DNA of 64,000 nt from Vagococcus lutrae (GTDB taxonomy: Bacteria > Bacillota > Bacilli > Lactobacillales > Vagococcaceae), in contig NZ_NGJW01000005.1 in assembly GCF_003987555.1 (NCBI RefSeq), forward strand, positions 62,001-126,000, in the 5' to 3' direction. Position numbers and translations under genes: made by a program. Position 1 is the stretch's first letter. Every line of letters begins with the position of its first letter. This document shows positions 28,323-37,065 of this stretch, piece after piece. Below the pieces are notes generated by a model. It did no database searches and was not told the origin of the DNA. It saw only the letters and a program-made list of their open reading frames with translations.

Positions 28323-29262
28323 ATACGAGCCATAAGCTAAGCGCTAAGGTTACCACTTGAGCCGTGTTTAGTAAGACTAAGTTTTTTATCGAAACAACGA
28401 ACGTTTCGCTCTTAATTTGCTTTTGATTAAATTGCTGGGTTAATTTTCTTGTCAGAGGAAACGTTAACCAAACACCTAAGACAATCCAATGATATACGCC
28501 GAAAAAGATTCCCACTAAAATCGTGAGATAAGGACTGTATGCTAAAAAGTTAAATAAGCGTACACCATTTTCTTTTCCTATATAATAAGGCAGTGTGTAG
28601 CGATGATTTTGAATATCTTCTTCTAAATCGCATAGATTGTTCGCTAACATAATATTGGCAATACTAAAAATCATAGGAAGCGATGCCCAGGCAATCGGAA
28701 TTAATTGACGAAAATCACCAAAAACAGTAAATTGCCAATCATGTAAGTCAAGATAGACAAAACGCTGTTGATACGTATTGATATAGATGGTCATTATAAA
28801 AATTCCAAAACCCATGGTCACTCCACTAAAAATTTCCCCAAGTGGCATACGCGATAATGGAACAGGACCAAACGTGTAAAATATTCCAATAAAACACGCA
28901 ACGCCCCCCATTACTAACATCAGCCAACCTGTCTGATAGGTTAAAATCAAGCCGATAACAAAAGCAATGCCAATCATACTATATATTAAACGCCGAACTT
29001 GCTTATCCCGTAAACCCGCTTGTCCAACAATATTCACCTGATATTTATACACATCATCTTTTGCTTTTTTATAATCCATAAAATTATTAATAGCTGTTGT
29101 CGCCATATCAAATAATAACATACCTATAAAAAAGATTAACGTATTCATCGGATGAAACGAATGAAAATATACCATTGAAAATAAAACACCGATTAAGAAT
29201 GGAAACAAACTTGCTAATTTCGTTTGAATTTCTACTAATTTTAAAAAAACTTTTACCGTCAT
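28321..29262 (-). CDS. dmkA: MenA-like prenyltransferase of the extracellular electron transfer locus
   Basis: Integral membrane UbiA/MenA-family enzyme that prenylates 1,4-dihydroxy-2-naphthoate to demethylmenaquinone. It has 313 residues and about eight to nine membrane segments. The Asp-rich motif 1 reads NNFMDYKKAKDD and motif 2 NLCDLEEDIQNHRYTLP. The ATG at 29262 is preferred over a TTG five codons upstream. By context it would make the quinone pool used by Ndh2. It lies 16 bases downstream of fmnB. A housekeeping MenA elsewhere cannot be excluded. Confidence 0.88.
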   Translation of the reverse strand: MTVKVFLKLVEIQTKLASLFPFLIGVLFSMVYFHSFHPMNTLIFFIGMLLFDMATTAINNFMDYKKAKDDVYKYQVNIVGQAGLRDKQVRRLIYSMIGIAFVIGLILTYQTGWLMLVMGGVACFIGIFYTFGPVPLSRMPLGEIFSGVTMGFGIFIMTIYINTYQQRFVYLDLHDWQFTVFGDFRQLIPIAWASLPMIFSIANIMLANNLCDLEEDIQNHRYTLPYYIGKENGVRLFNFLAYSPYLTILVGIFFGVYHWIVLGVWLTFPLTRKLTQQFNQKQIKSETFVVSIKNLVLLNTAQVVTLALSLWLV

Positions 29263-29278
29263 TCCCCTGACTCCCAAC

Positions 29279-30388
29279 TTACTGATTCGCTAATTTTTTT
29301 ACCGTATAGCCTGACTCCTCATTCAATTTAAACGTATCCTTTAGTCCACTACTCATATAAATCTCGTCATCCGTTGTGATAAATAAAGCTTCGACATCTT
29401 TCATGCTTTCAATATAATCCAGGCCTTCTTCTAACCCCATTGAGAAAATAGCAGTCGATAAACCATCTCCATCCACTGATTTTTTCGAAATAATCGTCAC
29501 ACCTGCAATATGATTTTCAAACGGATACCCCGTCGTCGGATCAAATAAATGATGATACGTTTTCCCGTCTACTTCTAAGACGCGTTCATAAATACCCGAC
29601 GTTACAAGTGATCGATCTTGTGCTGGGACCGTACCCACAACTTTATTACGACTCTGATTTGGATCTTGAATACCGACCGTCCATGGCTGCCCTTCTTTTT
29701 TCGGACTAGTTCCAACGACGACAACGTTACCTCCTAAGTCAACAATCGCTGTTGTCACCCCGTGCTCTTTTAATACATCCACGACTTCATCTGCGATAAA
29801 CCCTTTTGCAATCGAACCTAAATCAAGCGACATCCCTGGTTTCGTTAAAAACACCGTCTGATTTTTTTTATCTAGTTGCACATCTTCATGACGAACAAGC
29901 GCTAGCGCTTCATCTATTTCTGCTTGACTAGGTTTACGAGCGTCGTCAAAACCGATATGCCAAAGCTGCGTAATCGGACCAATACTTAAATCGAATCCTT
30001 GATCTGCTTCTTCACTATATTGATAAGCTTTTTCAATCAAGCGAAAAACATCCTCTGATACTTTTACTGGTTGAACGCCTGCTTGACGGTTAATTTCAGC
30101 GACTTCTGACTTGTCAGCATCTGGTTCATTAACCGTTGTTTTATCTGCTAGCTCTTTCACTCGTGCAAAGGCGTCATCTAATACCTCTTTTTTGCCTTCA
30201 TCAAAAATTTGAACGCGGACATAAGTCCCCATTAAAAATTGCTGCTCTGAATAAGGTTCTTTATTGACTTTTTGCGAAGTCGTCGTATTTGAGTCGGCTT
30301 CTTTTGTTGTAGGTGTCGTGCGACATCCTACTAACATAAGGGCCGTCAAACTTATCATGATAGCTGTTTGCCATTTATTTCGTTTCAT
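29279..30388 (-). CDS. fmnB: ApbE-family FMN transferase lipoprotein
   Basis: Extracellular flavin transferase that links FMN from FAD to threonine in target proteins; here the obvious target is PplA. It has 369 residues with a lipobox MLVGC (cysteine 22). ApbE motifs include FLMGTYVRVQIFDEG, the conserved DLGSIAKGFIADEV, DLGGNVVVVG and FDPTTGYPFENHIAG. It sits between pplA and dmkA, the arrangement seen in the Listeria EET locus. Confidence 0.92.
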   Translation of the reverse strand: MKRNKWQTAIMISLTALMLVGCRTTPTTKEADSNTTTSQKVNKEPYSEQQFLMGTYVRVQIFDEGKKEVLDDAFARVKELADKTTVNEPDADKSEVAEINRQAGVQPVKVSEDVFRLIEKAYQYSEEADQGFDLSIGPITQLWHIGFDDARKPSQAEIDEALALVRHEDVQLDKKNQTVFLTKPGMSLDLGSIAKGFIADEVVDVLKEHGVTTAIVDLGGNVVVVGTSPKKEGQPWTVGIQDPNQSRNKVVGTVPAQDRSLVTSGIYERVLEVDGKTYHHLFDPTTGYPFENHIAGVTIISKKSVDGDGLSTAIFSMGLEEGLDYIESMKDVEALFITTDDEIYMSSGLKDTFKLNEESGYTVKKLANQ

Positions 30389-30461
30389 TTTCTTCCCTTC
30401 TTTCTGTTATTATAGTTTACTATGCTTTTTCTTGAGAAGAAAGTCTGCACTTAAACAATAG

Positions 30462-30498
30462 AAAAAACGGAACTAACCAAAAGGCCTAGTTCCGTTTT
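30462..30498 (-). terminator. Terminator between pplA and fmnB
   Basis: AAAACGGAACTA (30464-30475) pairs perfectly with TAGTTCCGTTTT (30487-30498), with a U run on the minus-strand transcript. It separates the abundant lipoprotein transcript from fmnB-dmkA, which may be read through in part. Confidence 0.88.
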
Positions 30499-30512
30499 GA
30501 CGCATTTCTGAA

Positions 30513-31442
30513 TTATTTTTCAGCCATGACAATGTTGTCGACTTCAATTTTATCTGTGTTACCTTTTTCAGCAGCATTGATTAATTGTTCTGCGTACATT
30601 TGGAATGTGTGGAATGAATGAGTTGCACCAGTTACAGCATCCATCTCAGCTGGAGCTCCTTTGTCCACTAACCCTTTATTAAATGCTGGGATAAATTCTG
30701 AAGGACCAGTACCTGCTTTGTCTTTCATCATATCATCGTATTCTTTATTGTCAGCTTTTGATTCGCCAGCTTCATTCACGTTGTCATAGTTTGATTCTGC
30801 AATCTTACCATCTTTAACAACAATTGAGAATACAACACGGTAGTCGTTAGAGTAGTTTTTCTCTTCTAATGTATAAGTACCGTCTTTCAAATCTGCCCCA
30901 TTGTCAATTTCAATTTTATCCGTATTACCAGTTTGAGCTGCTTGGATTAATTGTTGTGCATAGTTTTTAAAGCTATCTGTTGAATGAGTGGCACCTGTTA
31001 CGACTTCAACATCGCCTGCGTTTTGTTTATCTACTAACGCTTCATTTAATGCTGGAATGAATTCTGAAGGACCTGTACCAGACTTATCTTTCATCATATC
31101 ATCGTACTCTTTGTTTTCTACTTTTGATTCGCCCGCTTCATTCACATTGTCATAGTTTGACTCTGTGATTTTACCGTCTTTCACAACGATTGAAAATACT
31201 GTACGATAGTCATTAGAGTAGTTTTTCTCTTCAAGTGTGTAAGTACCGTCTTTTAACTCGCCACCTGCAACTTGTGTCATTTCTTTTGCTTCTTCTTTTG
31301 ACTCTTCTTTATCTTTTGCTACTGTTTCTTGTGTCGCATCTGTTTTTTCAGCTTCTTTTTGATCGTCACTCTTACATGCTACTAATAATAAAGAAGACAT
31401 TGCTAAAATAGCTAAACCTGAAATTAATTTCTTTTTCTTCAT
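30513..31442 (-). CDS. pplA: Flavinylated extracellular electron transfer lipoprotein
   Basis: Surface lipoprotein of 309 residues thought to carry electrons from the membrane quinone to outside acceptors. The signal peptide ends in lipobox LVAC (cysteine 23), then a Lys/Glu-rich linker. Two FMN-binding domains follow, at about 63-165 and 185-295. Each ends in a flavinylation motif: EVVTGATHS (T152) and DAVTGATHS (T274). The two domains are nearly identical. The signal peptide tail (MSSLLLVA before the cysteine) corresponds in position to the cAD1 and pPplA pheromones of relatives. Confidence 0.93.
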   Translation of the reverse strand: MKKKKLISGLAILAMSSLLLVACKSDDQKEAEKTDATQETVAKDKEESKEEAKEMTQVAGGELKDGTYTLEEKNYSNDYRTVFSIVVKDGKITESNYDNVNEAGESKVENKEYDDMMKDKSGTGPSEFIPALNEALVDKQNAGDVEVVTGATHSTDSFKNYAQQLIQAAQTGNTDKIEIDNGADLKDGTYTLEEKNYSNDYRVVFSIVVKDGKIAESNYDNVNEAGESKADNKEYDDMMKDKAGTGPSEFIPAFNKGLVDKGAPAEMDAVTGATHSFHTFQMYAEQLINAAEKGNTDKIEVDNIVMAEK

Positions 31443-31493
31443 AAGATAAGACCGCCCTTTTCTTTTATGTTATGTGAATTAACTTACAAAGAT

Positions 31494-31522
31494 ATTTTAA
31501 CGCATCTTATTTATAAAAGCAA
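31494..31522 (-). promoter_or_regulatory. Predicted promoter of pplA
   Basis: TTGCTT (31517-31522), 17-base spacer, TAAAAT (31494-31499) on the minus strand. The leader would be about 45 bases. It lies in the divergent region with ndh2. Confidence 0.55.
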
Positions 31523-31702
31523 TCAATATCCCTTTTTTTCTCATGAAATTCACATACTTTTTTTGTCCCTCGTTTGTTTTTCTACTTCTATCCTATGGTT
31601 TTTGATAGACATTTAACAAGAATGGCTTTATAATATGTACGATTATGATAAAATAGTAGCTACACTATTATTTTATAACTAAAAGAAAAGGAGCGAAAAG
31701 CG

Positions 31703-33595
31703 ATGTCAAAAACACGAATTGTCGTTGTTGGGGCAGGGTATGCCGGCGTATTCGGTACAAAGCATTTATCAAAAAAGCTTAAAAAACATGAAGATGTCGA
31801 GATTACCTTAATAGACCGTCACACTTATCAGACCATGATGACAGAGTTACATGAAGTTGCAGGTGGACGCGTTGAACCTGAAGCGATTCAATATGATTTA
31901 CAACGTTTATTCTCACGTCGCAAGAATGTGAAATTAGTCACAGATAATGTGACCAACATTGATAAAGACAATAAAGTGGTGATTACCGAACACGGTGAAT
32001 ATCCATTTGATTACCTCATGTTAGGTATGGGAGGAGAACCAAACGATTTTGGAACTCCTGGAGTAAAAGAACATGGTTTTACACTATGGTCAATGGAGGA
32101 CGCTATCCGTTTACGTCACCACATTGAAGACACTGTTGCTAAGGCAGCGGTAGAACCCGACGAACAAGTCCGTCGTAGCATGTTGACATTTGTCGTATGC
32201 GGTTCTGGCTTTACCGGTATTGAAATGGTTGGGGAATTAATCGACATGCGCGAACCTATCGCGAAAAAACATAAGATTTCACCTGATGAGATTACTTTAA
32301 AAGTAGTCGAAGCAGCTCCTACTATTTTAAATATGTTAGATCGTAACGATGCAGCGATTGCTGAACGCTTCTTAAATAAAAAAGAAGTCGAAATCATCAA
32401 GAGCTCACCTATCGTAGAAGTCGGTGCCACAGATATTACCTTAAAAGATGGCTCAAAAATTCCGACACATACTTTAATTTGGACAGCAGGTGTGCAAGGT
32501 AATAGCGACGCGAAAGAGTTCGATATGGAAACAGGTCGTGCGAATCGTTTAGTGGCGAATGAATACTTGCAAGCCAAAGGTTATGAAGATAAAGGTATTT
32601 ACGTAGTTGGGGACTTAGTTTATTATGAAGAGTTCGAAAACACACCGACACCACAGATTGTTCAAGCTGCTGAAGGAACAGGACAATATGCCGCAACTAA
32701 TATTGTTGCTGAAATAAATGGCACAGAGAAGAAAGCATACAAAGGCAATTACCAAGGTTTCATGGTTTCTATCGGTTCTAAATATGGGGTTGCTTGCTTA
32801 TTTGAAAAAATCCATTTAAGTGGTTTTCTTGCAATTATAATGAAACATATTGTTAACTTAAAATATTTCTTTGATATCCGCTCTGGCTATTATATGTTCC
32901 AATACATGATGCATGAGTTCTTCCGTGTTGAAAATGAACGAAACGTCACACGTGGACATTCTTCTCGCAATAGTAACGTTTTATGGTCAGTACCTTTACG
33001 TGTCTTTTACGGTCTTGTTTGGCTCGTTGAAGCGATGAAGAAAGTCGTGGGTAACGGTGATTACTTAAAACCTGCAACTTGGTTCAAAGAAGGGTCATGG
33101 TTTACTGACCAAGTGGCATTCCCATTCCCTTGGTTACAAGCAGCTGACGCAACATCTGGGGCCTCAGAAGCGGCAGCTGGAGGAGCAGAAACTGTCGCTC
33201 ACTTTGGTTTAAGTTATGCCTATGGTGAAGAGCCAATGCTTGTTTTTGACCATATGCCAAAATGGTTTGCCTCATTAATGGAATTTATGGTACCTAATCG
33301 CGAAGTTGCGCTATTCTTCCAAAAATTCATGACAATTTTTGAAATTCTAATTGCACTCGCTATTATCGTTGGACTATTTACATGGTTAGCGAATGCGACA
33401 ACAATCGCTTTGGTTGCTGCTTTCTGTTTATCAGGCATGTTCTATTGGGTTAATATTTGGTTCATCCCAGTTGCTTTTGCCTTAATGAATGGTTCTGGAC
33501 GTGCACTTGGTTTAGATAAATGGGTAGTACCTTGGCTACAACGAACATTAGGCAAATGGTGGTACGGTGAAACCAAATCACTGTACGGTCATTAG
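31703..33595 (+). CDS. ndh2: Type II NADH dehydrogenase with membrane extension (EET type)
   Basis: Flavoprotein that oxidises NADH and passes electrons to quinone without pumping protons. It has 630 residues. The N-terminal two-dinucleotide fold (about 1-400) has GAGYAGVFG at 10-18, a second GxGxxG (VVCGSGFTGIEM) and the FAD motif IYVVGDLVYYE. A C-terminal extension (about 420-630) carries several membrane segments, absent from classical Ndh but present in the EET-dedicated form. It is divergent from pplA and followed by a terminator. No eetA lies next to it. Confidence 0.93.
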   Translation: MSKTRIVVVGAGYAGVFGTKHLSKKLKKHEDVEITLIDRHTYQTMMTELHEVAGGRVEPEAIQYDLQRLFSRRKNVKLVTDNVTNIDKDNKVVITEHGEYPFDYLMLGMGGEPNDFGTPGVKEHGFTLWSMEDAIRLRHHIEDTVAKAAVEPDEQVRRSMLTFVVCGSGFTGIEMVGELIDMREPIAKKHKISPDEITLKVVEAAPTILNMLDRNDAAIAERFLNKKEVEIIKSSPIVEVGATDITLKDGSKIPTHTLIWTAGVQGNSDAKEFDMETGRANRLVANEYLQAKGYEDKGIYVVGDLVYYEEFENTPTPQIVQAAEGTGQYAATNIVAEINGTEKKAYKGNYQGFMVSIGSKYGVACLFEKIHLSGFLAIIMKHIVNLKYFFDIRSGYYMFQYMMHEFFRVENERNVTRGHSSRNSNVLWSVPLRVFYGLVWLVEAMKKVVGNGDYLKPATWFKEGSWFTDQVAFPFPWLQAADATSGASEAAAGGAETVAHFGLSYAYGEEPMLVFDHMPKWFASLMEFMVPNREVALFFQKFMTIFEILIALAIIVGLFTWLANATTIALVAAFCLSGMFYWVNIWFIPVAFALMNGSGRALGLDKWVVPWLQRTLGKWWYGETKSLYGH

Positions 33596-33609
33596 TACAC
33601 GTCTATTTC

Positions 33610-33643
33610 AAAAGTTCTAGGGATTACCCTAGAACTTTTCTTT
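33610..33643 (+). terminator. Terminator of ndh2
   Basis: AAAGTTCTAGGG (33611-33622) pairs perfectly with CCCTAGAACTTT (33627-33638) around ATTA, then TTCTTTT. Confidence 0.92.
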
Positions 33644-33677
33644 TATATTAGTGATGAAAAGAAAGGAAGACACTCAC

Positions 33678-34223
33678 ATGCAGCCAAATAAAAACCGACA
33701 ACTTATTTATATTTCTCTACTCGTCGCGCAAGGTGTCATTATCGGGCTTTTAGAAAATATGATTCCTTTTCCTTTTGCAATTGCGCCTGGGGCTAAACTA
33801 GGTCTGGCTAATCTCATCACAATTATCGCTATTTTTACAATGCCAAAACGTGAGAGCTTTTTTCTCGTTTGTTTACGTTTAATTTTAACCACCCTATTAG
33901 GTGGCACTGTTTCTACGTTGCTTTATAGTGCAGCAGGGGCTTTTCTTAGTTACTTTGGAATGCTTTTAGTGAAAATGCTAGGCCCTGACCGTGTCAGTGT
34001 CATTGGCATTAGTGCGACAGGAGGCTTTCTTCATAATGTAGGTCAACTGCTCGTTGCTAGCTTTATTGCACGTTCATGGGCAGTTATGATGTATTTGCCG
34101 ATTCTTTCAATGATTGGTATTTTAGCAGGGATTGCCGTCGGGATTGCTGCTAACTATCTTTTAGAACATGTTAAAACATTAGAACAATTTAAAAAGGAAT
34201 ATAGCGCGTCTACTCAGACGTAG
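33678..34223 (+). CDS. eetB: Gx transporter family membrane protein of the EET locus
   Basis: Small integral membrane protein, 181 residues, five to six hydrophobic segments, of the family once called heptaprenyl diphosphate synthase component I (PF07456-type). Typical motifs are PFPFAIAPGAKLGLANLITI and SATGGFLHNVGQLLVA. Its homologue EetB is required for EET in Listeria with unknown exact role. The start at 33678 follows AAAGGAAGA; an ATG nine codons upstream has no Shine-Dalgarno. Confidence 0.88.
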   Translation: MQPNKNRQLIYISLLVAQGVIIGLLENMIPFPFAIAPGAKLGLANLITIIAIFTMPKRESFFLVCLRLILTTLLGGTVSTLLYSAAGAFLSYFGMLLVKMLGPDRVSVIGISATGGFLHNVGQLLVASFIARSWAVMMYLPILSMIGILAGIAVGIAANYLLEHVKTLEQFKKEYSASTQT

Positions 34224-34249
34224 CCGAATCATAAGGAGTGTCTAAGGTG

Positions 34250-35233
34250 ATGATACACCCACTATGGAATGAATACCCTCAACTACAAAAAGAATTAAAA
34301 CAAACACTGACCATTATGCAACAGTCGGTAAATCTAGCGAATAAAGAAGTTGAAGCGGCAATTTTAACGATGATGCACTCGGGTGGAAAAATGTTGCGTC
34401 CTGCTTATTTGCTACTCTTTTCTTACTATGGAAAAGAAACAGACCGACAAAAAATGATGGCTTTAGCGGCGTCAGTCGAAACCCTACATACCGCTACATT
34501 AATCCATGATGATATCGTAGATGAAGCTGCCACTCGCCGGTCACACCCTTCTATCCAAGCGACATTTGGAAAAGATGTCGCAGTTTATGCAGGTGACTAC
34601 TTGTTCGTCTCATGTTTTAAAATACTTGCTCGCTATGCATCCGATTTAAAAAGTATGGAATTAAACATCGATAGTATGGACCGAATTTTATCTGGCGAAA
34701 TAGGACAGATGGATACTCGGTATCAAACTGACTTACCTATTGAAACATATTTAGATAATATCGCAGGTAAAACAGGGGAACTGTTTTCTCTCGCTTGTTT
34801 TTTAGGCGCCTTTGAAGGACAAGCGAGTAAAACAGTCACAAAAAAAGCAAAAGACATTGGATTAAATGTTGGGATGGCCTTTCAAATCATGGATGATATT
34901 TTAGATTATAGTGAAACAGAAACACAGTTAGGAAAGCCCGTCCTTGAAGACGTCAAACAGGGGGTTTATTCCTTACCTTTATTATGTGCGATTCAAGAAA
35001 ATCCTACTGAGATATTGCCATTATTATATAAAAAAGAACAACTGACGGAACAAGAAACACATGAGCTTTATCAACTAGTTCATACGGCAAACGGAGTGAC
35101 ACAAGCCAAACAATATGCTGAGAAATATACCACAGCTGCTTTAAAAAGCCTAAAATCATTACGTTCCATTAATCCAGAAGTCACAGATATGATTTATCGT
35201 TTGACCGAGCATTTATTAAAACGAACGCAATAA
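34250..35233 (+). CDS. dmkB: Polyprenyl diphosphate synthase of the EET locus
   Basis: Makes the isoprenoid chain used by DmkA. It has 327 residues with both aspartate-rich motifs: LIHDDIVDEA (first) and FQIMDDILDYSETE (second), plus GGKMLRP. GTG codons at 34238 and 34247 are alternative starts; the first overlaps the Shine-Dalgarno AAGGAG. The gene follows eetB by 26 bases. Chain length is not readable from sequence with certainty. Confidence 0.9.
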   Translation: MIHPLWNEYPQLQKELKQTLTIMQQSVNLANKEVEAAILTMMHSGGKMLRPAYLLLFSYYGKETDRQKMMALAASVETLHTATLIHDDIVDEAATRRSHPSIQATFGKDVAVYAGDYLFVSCFKILARYASDLKSMELNIDSMDRILSGEIGQMDTRYQTDLPIETYLDNIAGKTGELFSLACFLGAFEGQASKTVTKKAKDIGLNVGMAFQIMDDILDYSETETQLGKPVLEDVKQGVYSLPLLCAIQENPTEILPLLYKKEQLTEQETHELYQLVHTANGVTQAKQYAEKYTTAALKSLKSLRSINPEVTDMIYRLTEHLLKRTQ

Positions 35234-35267
35234 GAGAAAACGCCAAGACGTTTTCTCTTATTTTTTT
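35232..35267 (+). terminator. Terminator of eetB-dmkB
   Basis: AAGAGAAAACG (35232-35242) pairs perfectly with CGTTTTCTCTT (35249-35259), followed by a seven-base T run. Confidence 0.93.
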
Positions 35268-35300
35268 GCCTTGTTTTCTGATATGAAAAACAGCTCTATC

Positions 35301-35329
35301 TTGCTAAACACTGTGGACACCGTTATAAT
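35301..35329 (+). promoter_or_regulatory. Promoter of the ABC-F gene
   Basis: TTGCTA (35301-35306), 17-base spacer, perfect TATAAT (35324-35329). Confidence 0.8.
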
Positions 35330-35373
35330 ACTTGAGAAGCAACTAAATATAGGATACAAAAGGAGATTACCTA

Positions 35374-36993
35374 ATGATCACAGTAACAGATGTCAGTTTG
35401 CAATTACCTGATCGTAAATTATTTGATAATGTTAATATTAAATTTACTCCCGGAAATTGTTATGGGTTAATCGGTGCAAATGGTGCCGGCAAATCCACTT
35501 TTTTAAAAATTTTAGATGGGTCTTTAGAACCTACCACTGGTAATGTCACACTCGGTCCCGACGAACGTCTTGCTACACTTAAACAAAATCACTTTGACTA
35601 TGAAGATTTTACAGTTCTAGAAACCGTTATTATGGGACACGATCGTTTATATGAAGTCATGAAAGAAAAAGATGCTATTTATATGAAAGAGGATTTTTCT
35701 GATGAAGATGGCGTTCGTGCGGCTGAATTAGAAGGTGAATTCGCTGAGTTAAACGGTTGGGAAGCAGAGCCTGAAGCGGCCAGTTTATTACAGGGATTAA
35801 ATATTCCAGAAACACTTCACGACCAAAAAATGGCTGAACTTTCTGCAGGGGATAAGGTGAAAGTCTTACTCGCACAAGCTCTTTTCGGACATCCCGATGT
35901 TCTACTACTTGATGAGCCGACAAACGGTTTGGATACCCAGTCGATTGCTTGGTTACAAGAGTTCTTAATTAACTTCGATAACACAGTCATTGTCGTTTCA
36001 CATGACCGTCACTTCTTAAATACCGTTTGTACGCATATGGCCGACTTAGATTTCGGTAAAATTCAACTTTATGTTGGTAACTACGATTTCTGGTTAGAAT
36101 CTAGTCAACTTGCAGCTAAATTACAAGCGGATCAAAATGCTAAAAAAGAAGAAAAAGTAAAAGAATTACAAGAATTTATCGCACGTTTTAGCGCGAATGC
36201 TTCTAAATCTAAACAAGCAACCTCGCGTAAAAAAATGTTAGAAAAAATTACCATTGATGACATTCAACCTTCTTCACGTCGCTATCCATTCGTAGGATTC
36301 TCACCAGAACGTGAAATCGGAAACGACCTACTCCATGTTGAGAACATTTCGAAAACAATCGATGGTAAGAAAATATTAGATAATATATCTTTCACTTTAA
36401 ACAAAGACGACAAAGTCGCTTTTCTTGCACAAAATGACGTCGTTCAGACGACACTCTTTAAAATCTTAATGGGTGAAATGGAACCAGATACTGGTACTGT
36501 ACGTTGGGGCGTAACTACTTCTCAAGCGTATTTACCAAAAGATAACTCGGCAGAATTTGATTCAAACTTACCTATTCTAGAATGGTTACGTCAATACGCT
36601 TCAAAAGAAGAGGACGACAACACCTTCTTACGTAGTTTCTTAGGCCGTATGCTTTTCTCTGGGGAAGATGTCATGAAACCAGTCAACGTTCTCTCAGGGG
36701 GCGAAAAAGTACGTTGTATGCTATCTAAATTAATGCTATCTAAAGCCAACGTCCTCGTTCTTGATGATCCAACAAATCACTTGGATTTAGAATCGATCAC
36801 GGCTCTAAACGATGGCTTAATTGCTTTCAAAGGTTCTTTACTCTTTGCTTCGCACGACCATCAATTTATCCAAACATTAGCAAATCGCATGATTGTCTTA
36901 TCAGACAAAGGAATGGTTGATTTCCCAGATGCGACATACGATGAATTTTTGGAAAATGAACGTGTCCAAAAACAAGTCGCTGCTTTATATTAA
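35374..36993 (+). CDS. ABC-F family ATPase (YkpA/YbiT type)
   Basis: Soluble double-ABC protein without membrane segments; members act on the ribosome, some in antibiotic protection. It has 539 residues. Cassette 1 is intact: IGANGAGKST, signature LSAGDKVKV, LLLDEPTNGLD. A charged linker (about 240-300, KKEEKVKELQEFIARFSANASKSKQA) joins the cassettes. Cassette 2 keeps the signature LSGGEKVRC, but Walker A reads LAQNDVVQTT without GK(S/T), and Walker B ends LDDPTNHLD with Asp for the catalytic Glu. It is probably a YkpA/YbiT-like translation factor, not a drug exporter. Confidence 0.87.
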   Translation: MITVTDVSLQLPDRKLFDNVNIKFTPGNCYGLIGANGAGKSTFLKILDGSLEPTTGNVTLGPDERLATLKQNHFDYEDFTVLETVIMGHDRLYEVMKEKDAIYMKEDFSDEDGVRAAELEGEFAELNGWEAEPEAASLLQGLNIPETLHDQKMAELSAGDKVKVLLAQALFGHPDVLLLDEPTNGLDTQSIAWLQEFLINFDNTVIVVSHDRHFLNTVCTHMADLDFGKIQLYVGNYDFWLESSQLAAKLQADQNAKKEEKVKELQEFIARFSANASKSKQATSRKKMLEKITIDDIQPSSRRYPFVGFSPEREIGNDLLHVENISKTIDGKKILDNISFTLNKDDKVAFLAQNDVVQTTLFKILMGEMEPDTGTVRWGVTTSQAYLPKDNSAEFDSNLPILEWLRQYASKEEDDNTFLRSFLGRMLFSGEDVMKPVNVLSGGEKVRCMLSKLMLSKANVLVLDDPTNHLDLESITALNDGLIAFKGSLLFASHDHQFIQTLANRMIVLSDKGMVDFPDATYDEFLENERVQKQVAALY

Positions 36994-37000
36994 GATAAAA

Positions 37001-37045
37001 CAAACAGGCACGTCCCATTTCAATATGGGACGTGCCTATTATTAT
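37001..37045. terminator. Terminator between the ABC-F gene and dnaB
   Basis: AGGCACGTCCCAT (37006-37018) pairs perfectly with ATGGGACGTGCCT (37025-37037). The flanks are A- and T-rich but not pure runs. It probably works for both convergent genes. Confidence 0.75.
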
Positions 37046-37065
37046 CATTGTCTCCTATAATACTA

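Noticed and set aside
30261-30461. Small plus-strand gene antisense to the fmnB start
   Set aside because: It starts within the fmnB signal peptide region on the opposite strand, lacks a Shine-Dalgarno, and looks like a chance hydrophobic frame from reverse-complemented signal sequence.
31621-31700. Promoter of ndh2 from TTGATA and TATAAT before 31700
   Set aside because: The spacing is about 21 bases, too long for a normal promoter; no better pair could be settled, so none is listed.
32116-32696. Minus-strand open frames inside ndh2
   Set aside because: Antisense to a clear NADH dehydrogenase and unlike any protein family; regarded as chance frames.
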